DNA of 64,000 bases from Tipula vernalis (Eukaryota > Arthropoda > Insecta > Diptera > Tipulidae), in the NCBI GenBank assembly GCA_958295665.1, contig OY282560.1:193380061-193444060 (forward strand). The letters are read 5' to 3'. This document shows positions 11,950 through 22,439 of the stretch, one piece after another. Under the pieces are notes generated by a model that was not told the origin of the DNA, did not search any database, and saw nothing but the letters and a program-made list of their open reading frames with translations. Each line of letters opens with the position of its first letter. Position 1 is the first letter of the stretch. Position numbers and translations under genes: made by a program.

Positions 11950-12695
11950 GATTTATTTCTATTTTGAATTTATTATAGAATTTATTTTTGATTTATATTT
12001 TTGTTTATAGCTTTATATTAAATGAATTACTGTAATGTACTGTGAATTGTTGATAGAAATAAAAGAAATGTACCAAATATACTTTCATATTTTTTTAATT
12101 AGACAAGTTAAAATGGAATATTATGACTGAAAGAACCTTTTTTCCATAATCAGTTTTCCATGTCTTATGATTTATAGACAATTTTATCGTATATCCATAG
12201 TGATTTATATTATACTTAATTGTACAATTTGCGAGAAAAAAATTGTTGTATATCCGTACATTTTGTCGTATGTCTATAATACTCACAAGTTGGAAAATTA
12301 AACGACAAATTGGAAATTGTTCCTTGTTTTTCTTGAAAAATTGTTGAATGTATCATAAATGTTAAAAATGTAGCAGAATCTATATAACAATTGCTTTTAA
12401 ATCATATTTTTGAAGTAGAAAATTTTTAGTGATAAAATATTTTAACTTGTATTTTAACTTTAAACTTAAATTTCCTAAAATCATTTTTTTGGGCTTACGA
12501 CAAGATCATTCTACAGCGACGATATCTCAAGAAGAGAAACTAACTTCTGAAATAATAATTTTAAATCAAATTTATGTATAAATTAATTATTAAAATTTGT
12601 TTTTTATGAATTGAATCTGAACCATCTTTATGTACATAAACGCCTGCTCATGTGAAAAGTCAACTTAAAATAAGGGACATAGGAAAACTGGGTTG
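11950..12695. other. AT-rich region, nothing recognised
   Basis: Non-coding AT-rich sequence between the decayed protein copy and the foldback-like repeat. Short ORFs here look random. Confidence 0.5.
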
Positions 12696-12704
12696 GATAT
12701 GTAA

Positions 12705-13165
12705 TTTTACATTAAAAAATATTGCATTAAAAAATTTCGCATACAAAATGTTGCAATTATAAAATATTGCAATACAAAATCTTGCATAACAATTTTCCGT
12801 ACATTTTGTTCTCTATTCTGAGGAAAATAAATTGGAGAAAAATGACTTTGACTAATTTAACTTAGAATTGTAGAGGCTAAGTCGACTAATTTAACTTAGA
12901 ATTGTAGAGAGATGCGAGAGGTTGCTGCGCCCCCCCCCCACTCCCCATGCTTAGCCCTCCGAGGAGCTTTAAATTTGAACTTCGGTGGACGTAGGAACCG
13001 GGATCAACAAACATGTCGCACTGCGTGCCGCACGTAGTAGCGGATTATATAGAATCTATTAATGACACTTACTAAAAAGAAAAATAATTGCAATATTTTA
13101 TTTGCAAGATTTTGTAATTGCAAGATTTTTTAGTTGCAACATTTTAAAATGCAATATTTTATATC
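12705..13165. repeat. foldback-like inverted repeat with short tandem units
   Basis: The left arm (12,712-12,795) is built from units such as AAAATATTGCAAT and AAAATCTTGCAT. The right arm (13,085-13,162) carries the same units reverse-complemented (ATTGCAATATTTTAT, TTGCAAGATTTTG). The arms enclose about 290 bp that includes a 33-bp direct duplication (12,851-12,920) and a GC-rich core with a run of nine C. This architecture resembles foldback or MITE elements. No transposase is present. Confidence 0.5.
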
Positions 13166-13169
13166 GATC

Positions 13170-14280
13170 CTAGAAAAACTATTTCACTAAATATTCATTA
13201 TTTAACTATAAAATAATCAAAATAATTAAGTCAGAAAACACAATTTTAAAAAACTATATTTTGTGTAACAAAATCTGTGAAACAAGATTTTGTCTTGGAG
13301 GCAAATACCCCGATCCCTTATTAATGTTTTATTTATTTTATATTTTTGTGTCTCTACTATTTGTTTCCGAATTTTATTGGTGGAAGACGAATGTGGAAAC
13401 TTCATGTATCCACTTAACAAGCCAGTGATAGATTTTCGATAGAATATCCACAGATTAAACATAATAAAATACATAAATTCATAAGAAATTAATTTAATTT
13501 GATAAAAAAATTTACAAAATATTCCTTAAAATAGCAAATTTGAAACATTATATTTCTAAAAAAAAAACAAAAAAAAAAAAAAAAAAAATTCGGCCTTTCG
13601 GCCCATCCGGCCCTTCGACCCATTCGACCAGAAACTAGCAAAACAAAATTAGCAAGAGTACATCAACACAAGAAGGACATAGAAAACATTAATAAATTCC
13701 CGACAATGACACACGTAACATACAGATCAATATTGCCGACCTCATATAAGTTTTTTCGACAAATTTTATTTTAATAAAGAGAACGAATGCACAGTAACCA
13801 CATCATACGGAAATTTTTCTCAATAATTATTTTTTGCAAATGTCGAAAGTCTTAGATGTCATCTATTTTTGGTTAAACAAATTAAGAATTGTTGAACTTC
13901 TTTTTAATAAAACTCCGAATATTTGCTTTATATTTAATTCTTTTAATTTCTCGAATATATTATACACGTTTTCTTTTGTTCTTACTAAATATTTTACGTC
14001 TGCTTTGCTCGGTTACTTGTATCGTAAAAGTTCTTCTCCTTTTTGTTTTATTTTCCCGGCATACATCGTTTCGTTATTACAGTTTAGCCTCAGATATGAA
14101 AAAACGTTCTCTTCAGCAGTGTATGTAACTTCATTGTATACAATTATTCGATAATCATTCGAGATTACAACAGAATATTTATTACATCCGTTTAAAGGTG
14201 ACGCTAGTGTCACTGAACAATCTTGTACGTACAGCGGTGGGAAAAAACAATTGGGCAAACATATTTTATTACAAATTTGA
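13170..14280. other. non-coding AT-rich region
   Basis: No supported gene. A long A-run (13,559-13,588) is followed by a short stretch of TTCGGCCTTTCGGCC-type sequence (13,589-13,632), related to the foldback arms at 58.6-59.3 kb. The remaining ORFs are hydrophobic and low-complexity, typical of translated AT-rich DNA. Confidence 0.45.
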
Positions 14281-14284
14281 GTCT

Positions 14285-15120
14285 TTTACTTTCTTTTACT
14301 CTAGTAAAATAAAGTATAGTAATCATGAAAATTTTGGACCTTGAGATTTTTAAAAATTTATTTGTTCTGAGGTCCCCTGAGTCCGAAAAAGTGGGTTTCG
14401 AAATGGTGTCTGTCTGTCAGTCTGTCAGTCTGTCAGTCTGTCAGTCTGTCAGTCTGTCAGTCTGTCAGCCTGTCAGTCTGTCAGCCTGTCAGTCTGTCAG
14501 TCTGTCAGTCTGTCAGTCTGTCAGTCTGTCAGTCTGTCAGTCTGTCAGTCTGTCAGTCTGTCAGTCTGTCAGTCTGTCAGTCTGTCAGTCTGTCAGTCTG
14601 TCAGTCTGTCAGTCTGTCAGTCTGTCAGTCTGTCAGTCTGTCAGTCTGTCAGTCTGTCAGTCTGTCAGTCTGTCAGTCTGTCAGTCTGTCAGTCTGTCAG
14701 TCTGTCAGTCTGTCAGTCTGTCAGTCTGTCAGTCTGTCAGTCTGTCAGTCTGTCAGTCTGTCAGTCTGTCAGTCTGTCAGTCTGTCAGTCTGCCAGTCTG
14801 GCAGTCTGTCTGTGTCTGCTCTACAGCCCAGATGGTTTAACCAATCGAACTGAAACTTCAGATTTAAGCTTTTTTGATAAATTGGGAGGTCCCAGTGAAT
14901 TTCACTCCAAATCGGCTAACCGGAAGTGGCCACTTCCTTGGTCCAGAAAATTTATTTTGCAAATATCTTAAAAAGTATAAGGTTTACAAAAAACTACTTA
15001 ATACAAAATGTTTCCAAAAATTAAAAAAAAAATTCAAACAAAAAATTTAAAAAAAAATAAAATTGAGTTGTGGCCAACACACTTTCTCCTACGAACAGGG
15101 AATTTTGAGGCACTTATTAT
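14285..15120. repeat. dispersed repeat, copy 1 (contains octamer array)
   Basis: A repeat of unknown class beginning TTACTTTCTTTTACTCTAGT and including ATCATGAAAATTTTGGACC, GAGTCCGAAAAAGTGGG, the TCAGTCTG array, then CGAACTGAAACTTCAG and AACCGGAAGTGGCCACT. Copy 2 starts at 15,150. Neither copy shows coding potential. Near 15,060-15,110 begins a segment that returns inverted at 15,725-15,780. Confidence 0.65.
14408..14806. repeat. (TCAGTCTG)n minisatellite, ~49 units
   Basis: An almost pure 8-bp array of about 400 bp with a few C and G variants, mostly at its edges (14,466-14,490 and 14,788-14,805). The open frame across it is only the reading of the array and is not a gene. Confidence 0.95.
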
Positions 15121-15149
15121 GCAAACTTCTTTGAAATTTATTATTTTGT

Positions 15150-15780
15150 ATTACTTTCTCTAACATAAGTAAAATAAAGTAATCATGAAAATTTTGGATC
15201 TTGAGATTTTTAGATATTTATCTGTTTTGAGGTCCACTGAGTCCGAAAAAGTGGGTTTCTAAATGGTGTCTCTATGTCAGTCTGTCAGTATGTCAGTCTG
15301 TGTCCTCTCTACAGCCCAAATGGTTAACTAATCGAACTGAAACTTCAGATTTAAACTTTTTTGATAAATGGCGAGGTCCCAGTGAATTCTACTCCAAATC
15401 GGCTCACCGGAAGTGGCCACTCCCTTAATCCAGAAGATTTATTTTTGTTTCAAATTCTTAAATAAACTGTCTCTCGTTAGTGGCCAAGGAATCTTCAGCG
15501 AGATATATTAGCAAATGGGCGGGTGTAACGCTCTGATGACGTTGACTTCCACTTGCCTGGTCACACCGCGAGGTGTGGTTATTTATTCTTGCTAACCGGA
15601 AGTGGCCACTCCTTTGGTCGAGAAAATGTATTTTGCAAATATCTTAAAATGTATAAGGTTTACAAAAAACTACTTAAAATAAAATGTTTCCAAAAATTTA
15701 AAAATTGAAAGAAAAACAATAAAATTTCTCAAAATTCTCTGTTCGCAAAAGAAAGTCGTGTGTTGGCCACACCTCAATTT
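15150..15780. repeat. dispersed repeat, copy 2 and partial third, with inverted arm
   Basis: Repeats the order seen in copy 1 (ATCATGAAAATTTTGG, GAGTCCGAAAAAGTGGG, AACTGAAACTTCAG, CCGGAAGTGGCCACT), but with only about three to four octamer units (15,277-15,302). A further partial copy of the 3' segment is at 15,595-15,700. The block at 15,725-15,780 is the reverse complement of 15,060-15,110 (GTGGCCAACACAC), so the pair forms a 650-bp-spaced inverted repeat. Confidence 0.6.
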
Positions 15781-16011
15781 TTTTTTGTAAAAAATTACAA
15801 AATTTTGGAAGCAATTGGCTTATTGCTTCATTTTAAATACATGTATGACCTAATTTTTGGAAGAACAAAAAAATGTACCTGCAATATATGGGGAGAACCC
15901 CAAAAATGCCAAAATATTCAAAATACGTTGATTGGAGTTAAAGTAATGGAATAAATTAAACACTTATTTTTTAATTTTTTTTTTGTTTTTTACTGATTTA
16001 TAGAAATTTTG

Positions 16012-16280
16012 TCTTTAATATTTTGTTGGACCGCCATTTGCTTTTATTATAGCGACACACCGTTGATTCATTCAATTTGATAAATTTTCCAAAGTCGTAG
16101 AAGGTATAGATTCCCAAATCGTCATCAACAAACGTTTTATAGCTTTAATTGATTATAGGCGCTTTCTTGCTACTTCTAGCTTCATTATAGACCAAATATT
16201 TTCTATGGGATTTATGTCTGGACTATACGGGGGTCAGCTCAACACATCGATATTTTTTTCTGCGAAGTACTTTTTAACCT
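16012..16280 (-). pseudogene. Tc1-like transposase C-terminus, remnant
   Basis: Read on the minus strand, 16,240-16,015 gives PPYSPDINPIENIW, the third catalytic block of the Tc1 DDE domain, then a helix-rich tail and IIKANGGPTKY, the common Tc1 C-terminus. The upstream part of the domain and the DNA-binding half are missing, and no terminal repeats were found. It is a different lineage from the Tc1 element at 34.3 kb. Confidence 0.75.
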
Positions 16281-16289
16281 TGTAACTGT

Positions 16290-17100
16290 TGGAGACTAGA
16301 ATTAGTTTTACCTAACTCAAGTCATTACAAAAATTACCTTAAGGGAGGGGGGGATGCTACAATGACCTAATCCCGGTGCTCGAGTCGGCTAAAGGAATTT
16401 GGTCGTGGGGGTTGGTAGCTCCTCTTAAGATCTAGTTAAAGTCATGTTAGGAAAAAAAATGCAGTTGAAAACAACCAAAGGAAAGGAAAAAACAAATAGA
16501 AGAAAAAATGGATCAACCACATGGTTAACAATGTGGCCTACCATTTGGAAATTATCTTAAGGGGAGAACCAAAAAGGGTGATTTACAGATTCATCTGTAA
16601 ATCATAAAAAATAAATAAAAATAAAAACAAAGTTGGCCATAGGCCCCTAACCAATTATTAGTAAGAAGTTAGGTTGTTGGAAGTTGTGAACAGAGAGGGA
16701 ACAGTGCAACGCACTTGCCGTCTCCCGTCCCATACAGGACAGTTCACAGACATCCAACAACCGGTGCCCTATATTCAAGAAAATCAATAAAAAATTAAAA
16801 GTATTGTACACACGCTTGACAAAAATCGTTTGTGCAACAACGAAAAGAGAAAAATGTATTTACGTTTATTTACTGAAACTTGAGCACACACTTTGATGTG
16901 CAGAAATAAATTCATAAATTAAACGTAAATGAAAATATGATTCGTATGGGCACGCGCCACTAGAATACATAGAATTTTACGTTAATTTGTTGTACAACCA
17001 AATTTGATACAACTCAACTAACGTAATTAGAATGGTAACTGCATCCGGACATTGTCATGGGAATTTTTATTTGTTTTTTAGAAGAAAATATTTTCAAAGG
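16290..17100. other. non-coding region with an inverted pair
   Basis: Unrecognised sequence, less AT-rich than its surroundings near 16,330-16,430 and 16,630-16,770. GGTTGTTGGAAGTTGTGAAC (16,672-16,691) recurs inverted at 16,741-16,762 (GTTCACAGACATCCAACAAC), so a hairpin with a ~50-bp loop could form. No ORF. Confidence 0.4.
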
Positions 17101-17102
17101 TG

Positions 17103-19470
17103 GTTATTTAGCAAAGTGTAGAATCATGATTTTCCATATATTCGATCATTTTAGTATAATTTGAAAATATATCATCAGAGCCCAACCCTAAATTATGTAA
17201 TAAGACATACAGATTTAGAAAGCCTAATGTATCCTCTTTCCATTTTATATGGTGCCTATGCGAGCCAATCTCTGAGACTTGTGTTATTTAGCAAAGTGTA
17301 GAATCATGATTTTCCATATATTCGATCATTTTAGTAATATTTCAAAATATGTTATTAGAGCCCAACCCTAAATTATGGAATAACACATACAGATTTGAAA
17401 AGCCTAATGTATCCTCTTTCTATCCTATAAGGTGCTTATGCGAGTCAATCTCTGAGATTTGTGTTATTAAGCAAAGTGTAGAACCATGATTTTTCATATA
17501 TTCGATCATTTTAGTAATATTTGAAAATATGTCATCAGAGCCCAACCCTAAATTATGGAATAAGACATCAGATTTAGGAAGCCTAATGTATCCTCTTTCC
17601 ATTCTATATGGTGCCTATGCGAGCCAATCTCTGAGATTTGTGTTATTTAGCAAAGTGTAAAATCATGATTTTCCATATATTCGATCATTTTAGTAATATT
17701 TGAAAATATGTCATCAGAGCCCAACCCTAAATTATGGAATAATACATACAGATTCAGAAAGCCTAATGTAACCTCTTTCTATTCTATATGGTGCCTATGC
17801 GAGCCAATCTCTGAGACTTGTGTTATTTAGCAAAGTGTAAAATCATGATTTTCCATATATTCGATCATTTTGGTAATATTTCAAAATATGTCATCAGAGC
17901 CCAACCCTAAATTATGGAATAATACATACAGATTCAGAAAGCCTAATGTATCCTCTTTCTATTCTATATGGTGCCTATGCGAGCCAATCTCTGAGACTTG
18001 TGTTATTTAGCAAAGTGTAGAAACATGATTTTCCATAAATTCGATCATTTTGGTAATATTTCAAAATATGTTATTAGAGCCCAACCCTAAATTATGGAAT
18101 AACACATACAGATTTGAAAAGCCTAATGTATCCTTTTTCTATCCTATATGGTGCTTATGCGAGTCAATCTCTGAGATTTGTGTTATTTAGCAAAGTGTAG
18201 AATCATGATTTTCCATATATTCGATCATTTTAGTAATATTTGAAAATATGTCATCAGAGCCCAACCCTAAATTATGGAATAAGACATCAGATTTAGGAAG
18301 CCTAATGTATCCTCTTTCCATTCTATATGGTGCCTGTGCGAGCCAATCTCTGAGATTTGTGTTATTTAGCAAAGTGTAGAATCATGATTTTCCATATATT
18401 CGATCATTTTAGTAATATTTGAAAATATGTCATCAGAGCCCAACCCTAAATTATGGAATAATACATACAGATTCAGAAAGCCTAATGTATCCTCTTTCTA
18501 TTCTATATGGTGCCTATGCAAGCCAATCTCTGAGATTTGTGTTATTTAGCAAAGTGTAGAATCATGATTTTCCATATATTCGATCATTTTAGTAATATTT
18601 CAAAATATGTCATCAGAGCCCAACCCTAAATTATGGAATGACACATACAGATTTGAAAAGCCTAATGTATCCTCTTTCTATCCTATATGGTGCTTATTCA
18701 AGCCAATCTCTGAGATTTGTGTTATTTAGCAAAGTGTAAAATCATGATTTTCCATATATTCGATCATTTTAGTAATATTTGAAAATATGTCATCAGAGCC
18801 CAACCCTAAATTATGGAATAATACATACAGATTCAGAAAGCCTAATGTATCCTCTTTCTATTCTATATGGTGCCTATGCAAGCCAATCTCTGAGATTTGT
18901 GTTATTTAGCAAAGTGTAAAATCATGATTTTTCATATATTCGATCATTTTAGTAATATTTGAAAATATGTCATCAGAGCCCAACCCCAAATTATGGAATA
19001 ATACATACAGATTTAGAAAGCCCAATGTATCCTCTTTCCATTCTATATGGTGCCTGTGCGAGCCAATCTCTGAGATTTGTGTTATTTAGCAAAGTGTAGA
19101 ATCATGATTTTCCATAAATTCGATCATTTTGGTAATATTTCAAAATATGTCATCAGAGCCCAACCCTAAATTATGGGAGAACACATACAGATTTGAAAAG
19201 CCTAATGTATCCTCTTTCTATCCTATATGGTGCTTATGCGAGTCAATCTCTGAGATTTGTGTTATTTAGCAAAGTGTAGAATCATGATTTTCCATATATT
19301 CGATCATTTTAGTAATATTTGAAAATATGTCATCAGAGCCCAACCCCAAATTATGGAATAATACATACAGATTTAGAAAGCCCAATGTATCCTCTTTTCA
19401 TTCTATATGGTGCCTATGCGAGCCAATCTCTGAGATTTGTGATATATTGCAAAGTGTAGAATCATGATTT
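17103..19470. repeat. 180-bp satellite array, 13 monomers plus a partial
   Basis: Head-to-tail monomers of 179-180 bp starting at about 17,103, 17,280, 17,460, 17,640, 17,820, 18,000, 18,180, 18,359, 18,539, 18,719, 18,899, 19,079 and 19,259, with a short partial from 19,439. Each contains TTATTTAGCAAAGTGTA, ATTCGATCATTTTAGTAATA, ATCAGAGCCCAACCC and CCAATCTCTGAGA. Variants recur in order, giving a higher-order pattern. Minus-strand reading frames of about 60 codons exist only in the two 179-bp monomers and are not taken as genes. Confidence 0.95.
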
Positions 19471-19529
19471 TCTAATGATTTGATTATATGGTTTATGGTA
19501 GGATATTGTTTCTCATGTAATAATTTTTC

Positions 19530-19775
19530 ATTGAATTACACTATCAAACAATTGTACACTTACGTGAAATGTGTTAAAAAAAGTGTTAAAAACTTCACAC
19601 CGGTTTTCTGCGATGTATTGGTGGAATTTCACTCTGAACTGTTCCATCCCTGGCCTTATATTCCAAAGGGTTCGATTGCTCCACGGGTTCTTCTTCCAAC
19701 TCTTCCGCCACAATATTAATATCTGAGTCGTCGTATTTTATTATCTATTTCACTGATATTTTTAATTTTGACGTT
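19530..19775 (-). pseudogene. piggyBac-like transposase N-terminus, remnant
   Basis: Read from about 19,735 to 19,610 on the minus strand, the sequence gives an acidic stretch (NIVAEELEEEPVEQSNPLEY) followed by KARDGTVQSEIPP. This resembles the acidic leader and the DGTVW.EIPP motif at the start of piggyBac-derived (PGBD) transposases, with the tryptophan replaced by Q. A stop follows at RRKPV, and the catalytic DDD domain is absent. It directly abuts the satellite array. Recognition rests on one short motif, so confidence is moderate. Confidence 0.45.
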
Positions 19776-19779
19776 ATAT

Positions 19780-20705
19780 TTGCTGATTAGTGTCGTGTCG
19801 AAATATTCAGTTATCATAAATAAAACCAGGTTTATAAAACCAGGAAATAGAATAGCATGTTGTATTAATAAATAAAATTGAAATGATCAAAATTTATTTA
19901 TACTAACGTAAAACTCAATTTTAAAAGAAAATGTCACGCAAAATGAATAGAAATCGTACATACTGACCCAGGTATGTTGGTTTTAAAGACGAAGATAAAA
20001 ATTCGGTTGTAAACACAAGGGTAAATGCGTATGGAAAACTAATAAGATAAAAAGCGACTTTCGAAATCTCGACTGATATGGAATAAGGGCCTAAATAAGA
20101 ATAAGCCCAAAATGAAATATAATCAAATTTTAGTAGAATAGATATAATTTTTTCGTTTTGCTCTTACTCTCATCATTTTTCAGTTATTTTTCCGTAAAAT
20201 ATTTACTCTCGAAAAAGGGCTTATTCGTTTTAAATAATAATTTACTTTTGGAGAAAGGGCTTATTTCATAAAAATTGATATACCAAAGTGAATTATGTGT
20301 AGATTTAGTTCTTAATTTAAGCCGTTTTACTAAAATCAGGTATGTAATTTTAAAATAATTTTAATTGTGGATCTAATCGCAATTAAGCCGTTTTACTTAA
20401 ACTTTGTTTTGAAACTGCACTTTTTATTTGTATTTAGGCCTTTTTTCCAAATTTTAAATAATAAAAATATCGTATTAAAGATACTTAGGCCATTTTATTG
20501 GAAATAATAATTTTATTAAGTTATAAAGTAGTTTTGGTGGAACGGTTTAAGTTGAAATATGGCTAAAAGCCAAATCATTTCTAGGAAAATTCAAAATTTA
20601 ATAAGTAGTAAGCCGTTTTACTAAGTGTGTTAAAAAAAAAAAAGTAAAAAATACTTTTAAGTTACAAGGGCCTATATTTTTTATTATTATAATTTTTTTT
20701 AGAAA
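19780..20705. repeat. cluster of GGCTTA / TAAGCC motifs upstream of DUF7869-like copy
   Basis: No coding region. Short motifs recur: AAGGGCTTATT at 20,214 and 20,256, AAGGGCCTA at 20,086 and 20,666, AATAAGCCC at 20,101, and AAGCCGTTTTACT at 20,321, 20,385 and 20,610. A related AAAGGGCTTGATT lies downstream of the gene at 22,657. They could be subterminal binding sites of the element that carries the protein, or diverged minisatellite units. Confidence 0.4.
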
Positions 20706-20787
20706 ATAATGTATGTTTCAAGATCACAACGAATTTTGCAAATGGCTTTGAAGATCAACGAAAACCAAAACCAAGTCGCTATCCCAG

Positions 20788-20854
20788 GTATGTAGTATTA
20801 CGTGTGTAATTAGAAAGTTACATTAATTATTTAAATATTATATTTTTTGATTAG
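20788..20854 (+). other. intron 1 of DUF7869-like copy
   Basis: 67 bp, GT-AG. Donor CCAG|GTATGT, acceptor TTTGATTAG. Inferred from splice signals and continuity of frame. Confidence 0.5.
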
Positions 20855-22084
20855 CTAAAAATGATCCTGTTTGATATCCGTATTTGATGATAGGAACGTT
20901 GATCCAACATTTGAGCCACCACATTTGATTAAATCACCAGATTTACTTAAAAGTGATATTGAAGAAGATAGCAGCATTGAAAAAATGGCTCAAACATTGG
21001 AAAACAATATAATGGAGGAATTACCAACTAATTATCAAACAAGAAAAACTCGCCAACAGCAACGAAATTTAAGAAAAACATACAAAACAGCAACAGGGAA
21101 ACCAGTGAAAGAAAGAAAAGTGACAAAGCTAACACCTTGTATTCGTAAATGTAATGAAAAGATTAGCGAAAGTCAACAAAAAATTATTTTCGAGGAATAT
21201 TGGGCGCTCGGTGAATACAATTTAAGGCGTTTGTATGTTTGCGGTTTAATTTCTATCGAAAACATGAAAACCCAGAGCCTTGTAAATTTGGGTAAAAAAC
21301 GACGAAATCGTGAATATTATTATAAATACAATTTAAAAGTAAACGAGTTTATCAGAAGTGCTTTAAACATACCCTAGGTGAAACCGATAAACTTTTAAAA
21401 ACTGTTATTAAACCCAAACTGAATTCACCCGGAATTACAGTAAATTTGGACGGAAGAGGAAAGAATACACCATCTAATAAACTTACACATGAAAAAATTA
21501 ATGAGGTCAAAGATCATATCGAAAGTTTTCCAAAATACGAATCTTATTATTCCAGAAATAAAAGGGCGCAGTTATATTTGGAATGAAATCTAAACATTGC
21601 CAAAATGTACCAACTTTATTGCGATACTCACGAAATACCGGTTTCACTCTCTAAATATAGTGAAATTTTTAAAACAATGAATATTAAATTCAAATCACCA
21701 AAAGTTGATACAAGTAACACATGTGGCAAGTTAAAAATGCAAATAAGTTTGGCTTGTGGTGAAAGCAACAACATATTAAGGCCGATTTAGGATTTTCAAC
21801 CAAAAAAAAAGATATAGCTAAAGCGAGAAGTAGTAGTAATTCAAAGAAAGTTGAGAAAGAGAAAGAGTTGTTTGTAAGTTGTTGTAAGAAGTTGCAGTTC
21901 TAAAAAAAAGTGATTCGAAGTAATTGAAATGGATGCTAAAATGAGAGATTTCAAAAGTTTCTCCAATGAAAAATTCATATTTTGGAAAATTGACTGCTCC
22001 AAAATAAAAGTGAATTGGAGAAATATTAAATGGTTGCGTTTTACCAAAAATTTCGGAAAAATATTATATAAAAATTCCTTACAG

Positions 22085-22186
22085 GTAGAGCTTGAATGGA
22101 TCTTATAAATCTGTGAACTTTTAAGTAAAATTTTAAACAAATTTTATTTCATAGCTTTATTTACCTAAAATTATTTTAATCCACAG
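22085..22186 (+). other. intron 2 of DUF7869-like copy
   Basis: 102 bp, GT-AG. Donor TTACAG|GTAGAG, acceptor TTAATCCACAG|GACAAC. It lies between the WLRF block and the C-terminal exon. Confidence 0.5.
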
Positions 22187-22439
22187 GACAACGAACCGTT
22201 TATGGAAATGTCTATATTAAAACGAGGTATTAACGCGGTGAAAAGAGAAGATATTCCAAGAGTCAAACAACCAAATTTAATAACTTCAACAAAAATAAAA
22301 GGATTTGCTTGATTTGTTAACATTTATTGAACTCAAATATCATAGCTTGTACCATTCGTTAGAAACAAAAAACAACATAGTAGAAAACACGGAAATTGAT
22401 TTTATTGAAAACGAATCAATCGACAAAAATTAAGTAAAA

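Larger units (their letters stand above)
20709..22433 (+). pseudogene. DUF7869-like transposon-associated protein, spliced, broken
   Basis: Fuller copy of the family at 11.2 kb, identified tentatively. Exon 1 (20,709-20,787) starts at MYVSRSQRILQMALK. Intron 1 is 20,788-20,854 (CCAG|GTATGT, TTAG). Exon 2 carries a basic region, then CNEKISESQQKIIFEEYWAL (21,150-21,205), KCFKHTLGETDKLLKTV (21,345-21,400), NKLTHEKINEVKDHIESFP (21,478-21,530) and DTSNTCGKLKMQI (21,710-21,745). After 21,800 only the tail remains (KVNWRNIKWLRF, 22,010-22,045). Intron 2 is 22,085-22,186 (ACAG|GTAGAG, CCACAG). Exon 3 ends in an acidic tail at TAA 22,431-22,433. Breaks: frameshifts near 20,872 and 21,335, a TGA at 21,584-21,586, and loss of the central part seen in the 11-kb copy. 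The retained introns mean it did not arise by retrocopying. Confidence 0.6.

Noticed and set aside
12930..13050. GC-rich island as a CpG promoter
   Set aside because: It lies inside the arms of a repeat and no downstream gene is present.
14325..14840. 171-codon open frame of SVCQSVSL repeats
   Set aside because: It is only the translation of the TCAGTCTG octamer array; no start context or non-repeat domain.
17103..19470. CRISPR-like array
   Set aside because: Monomers are contiguous 180-bp units with no unique spacers, in eukaryotic DNA: a satellite.
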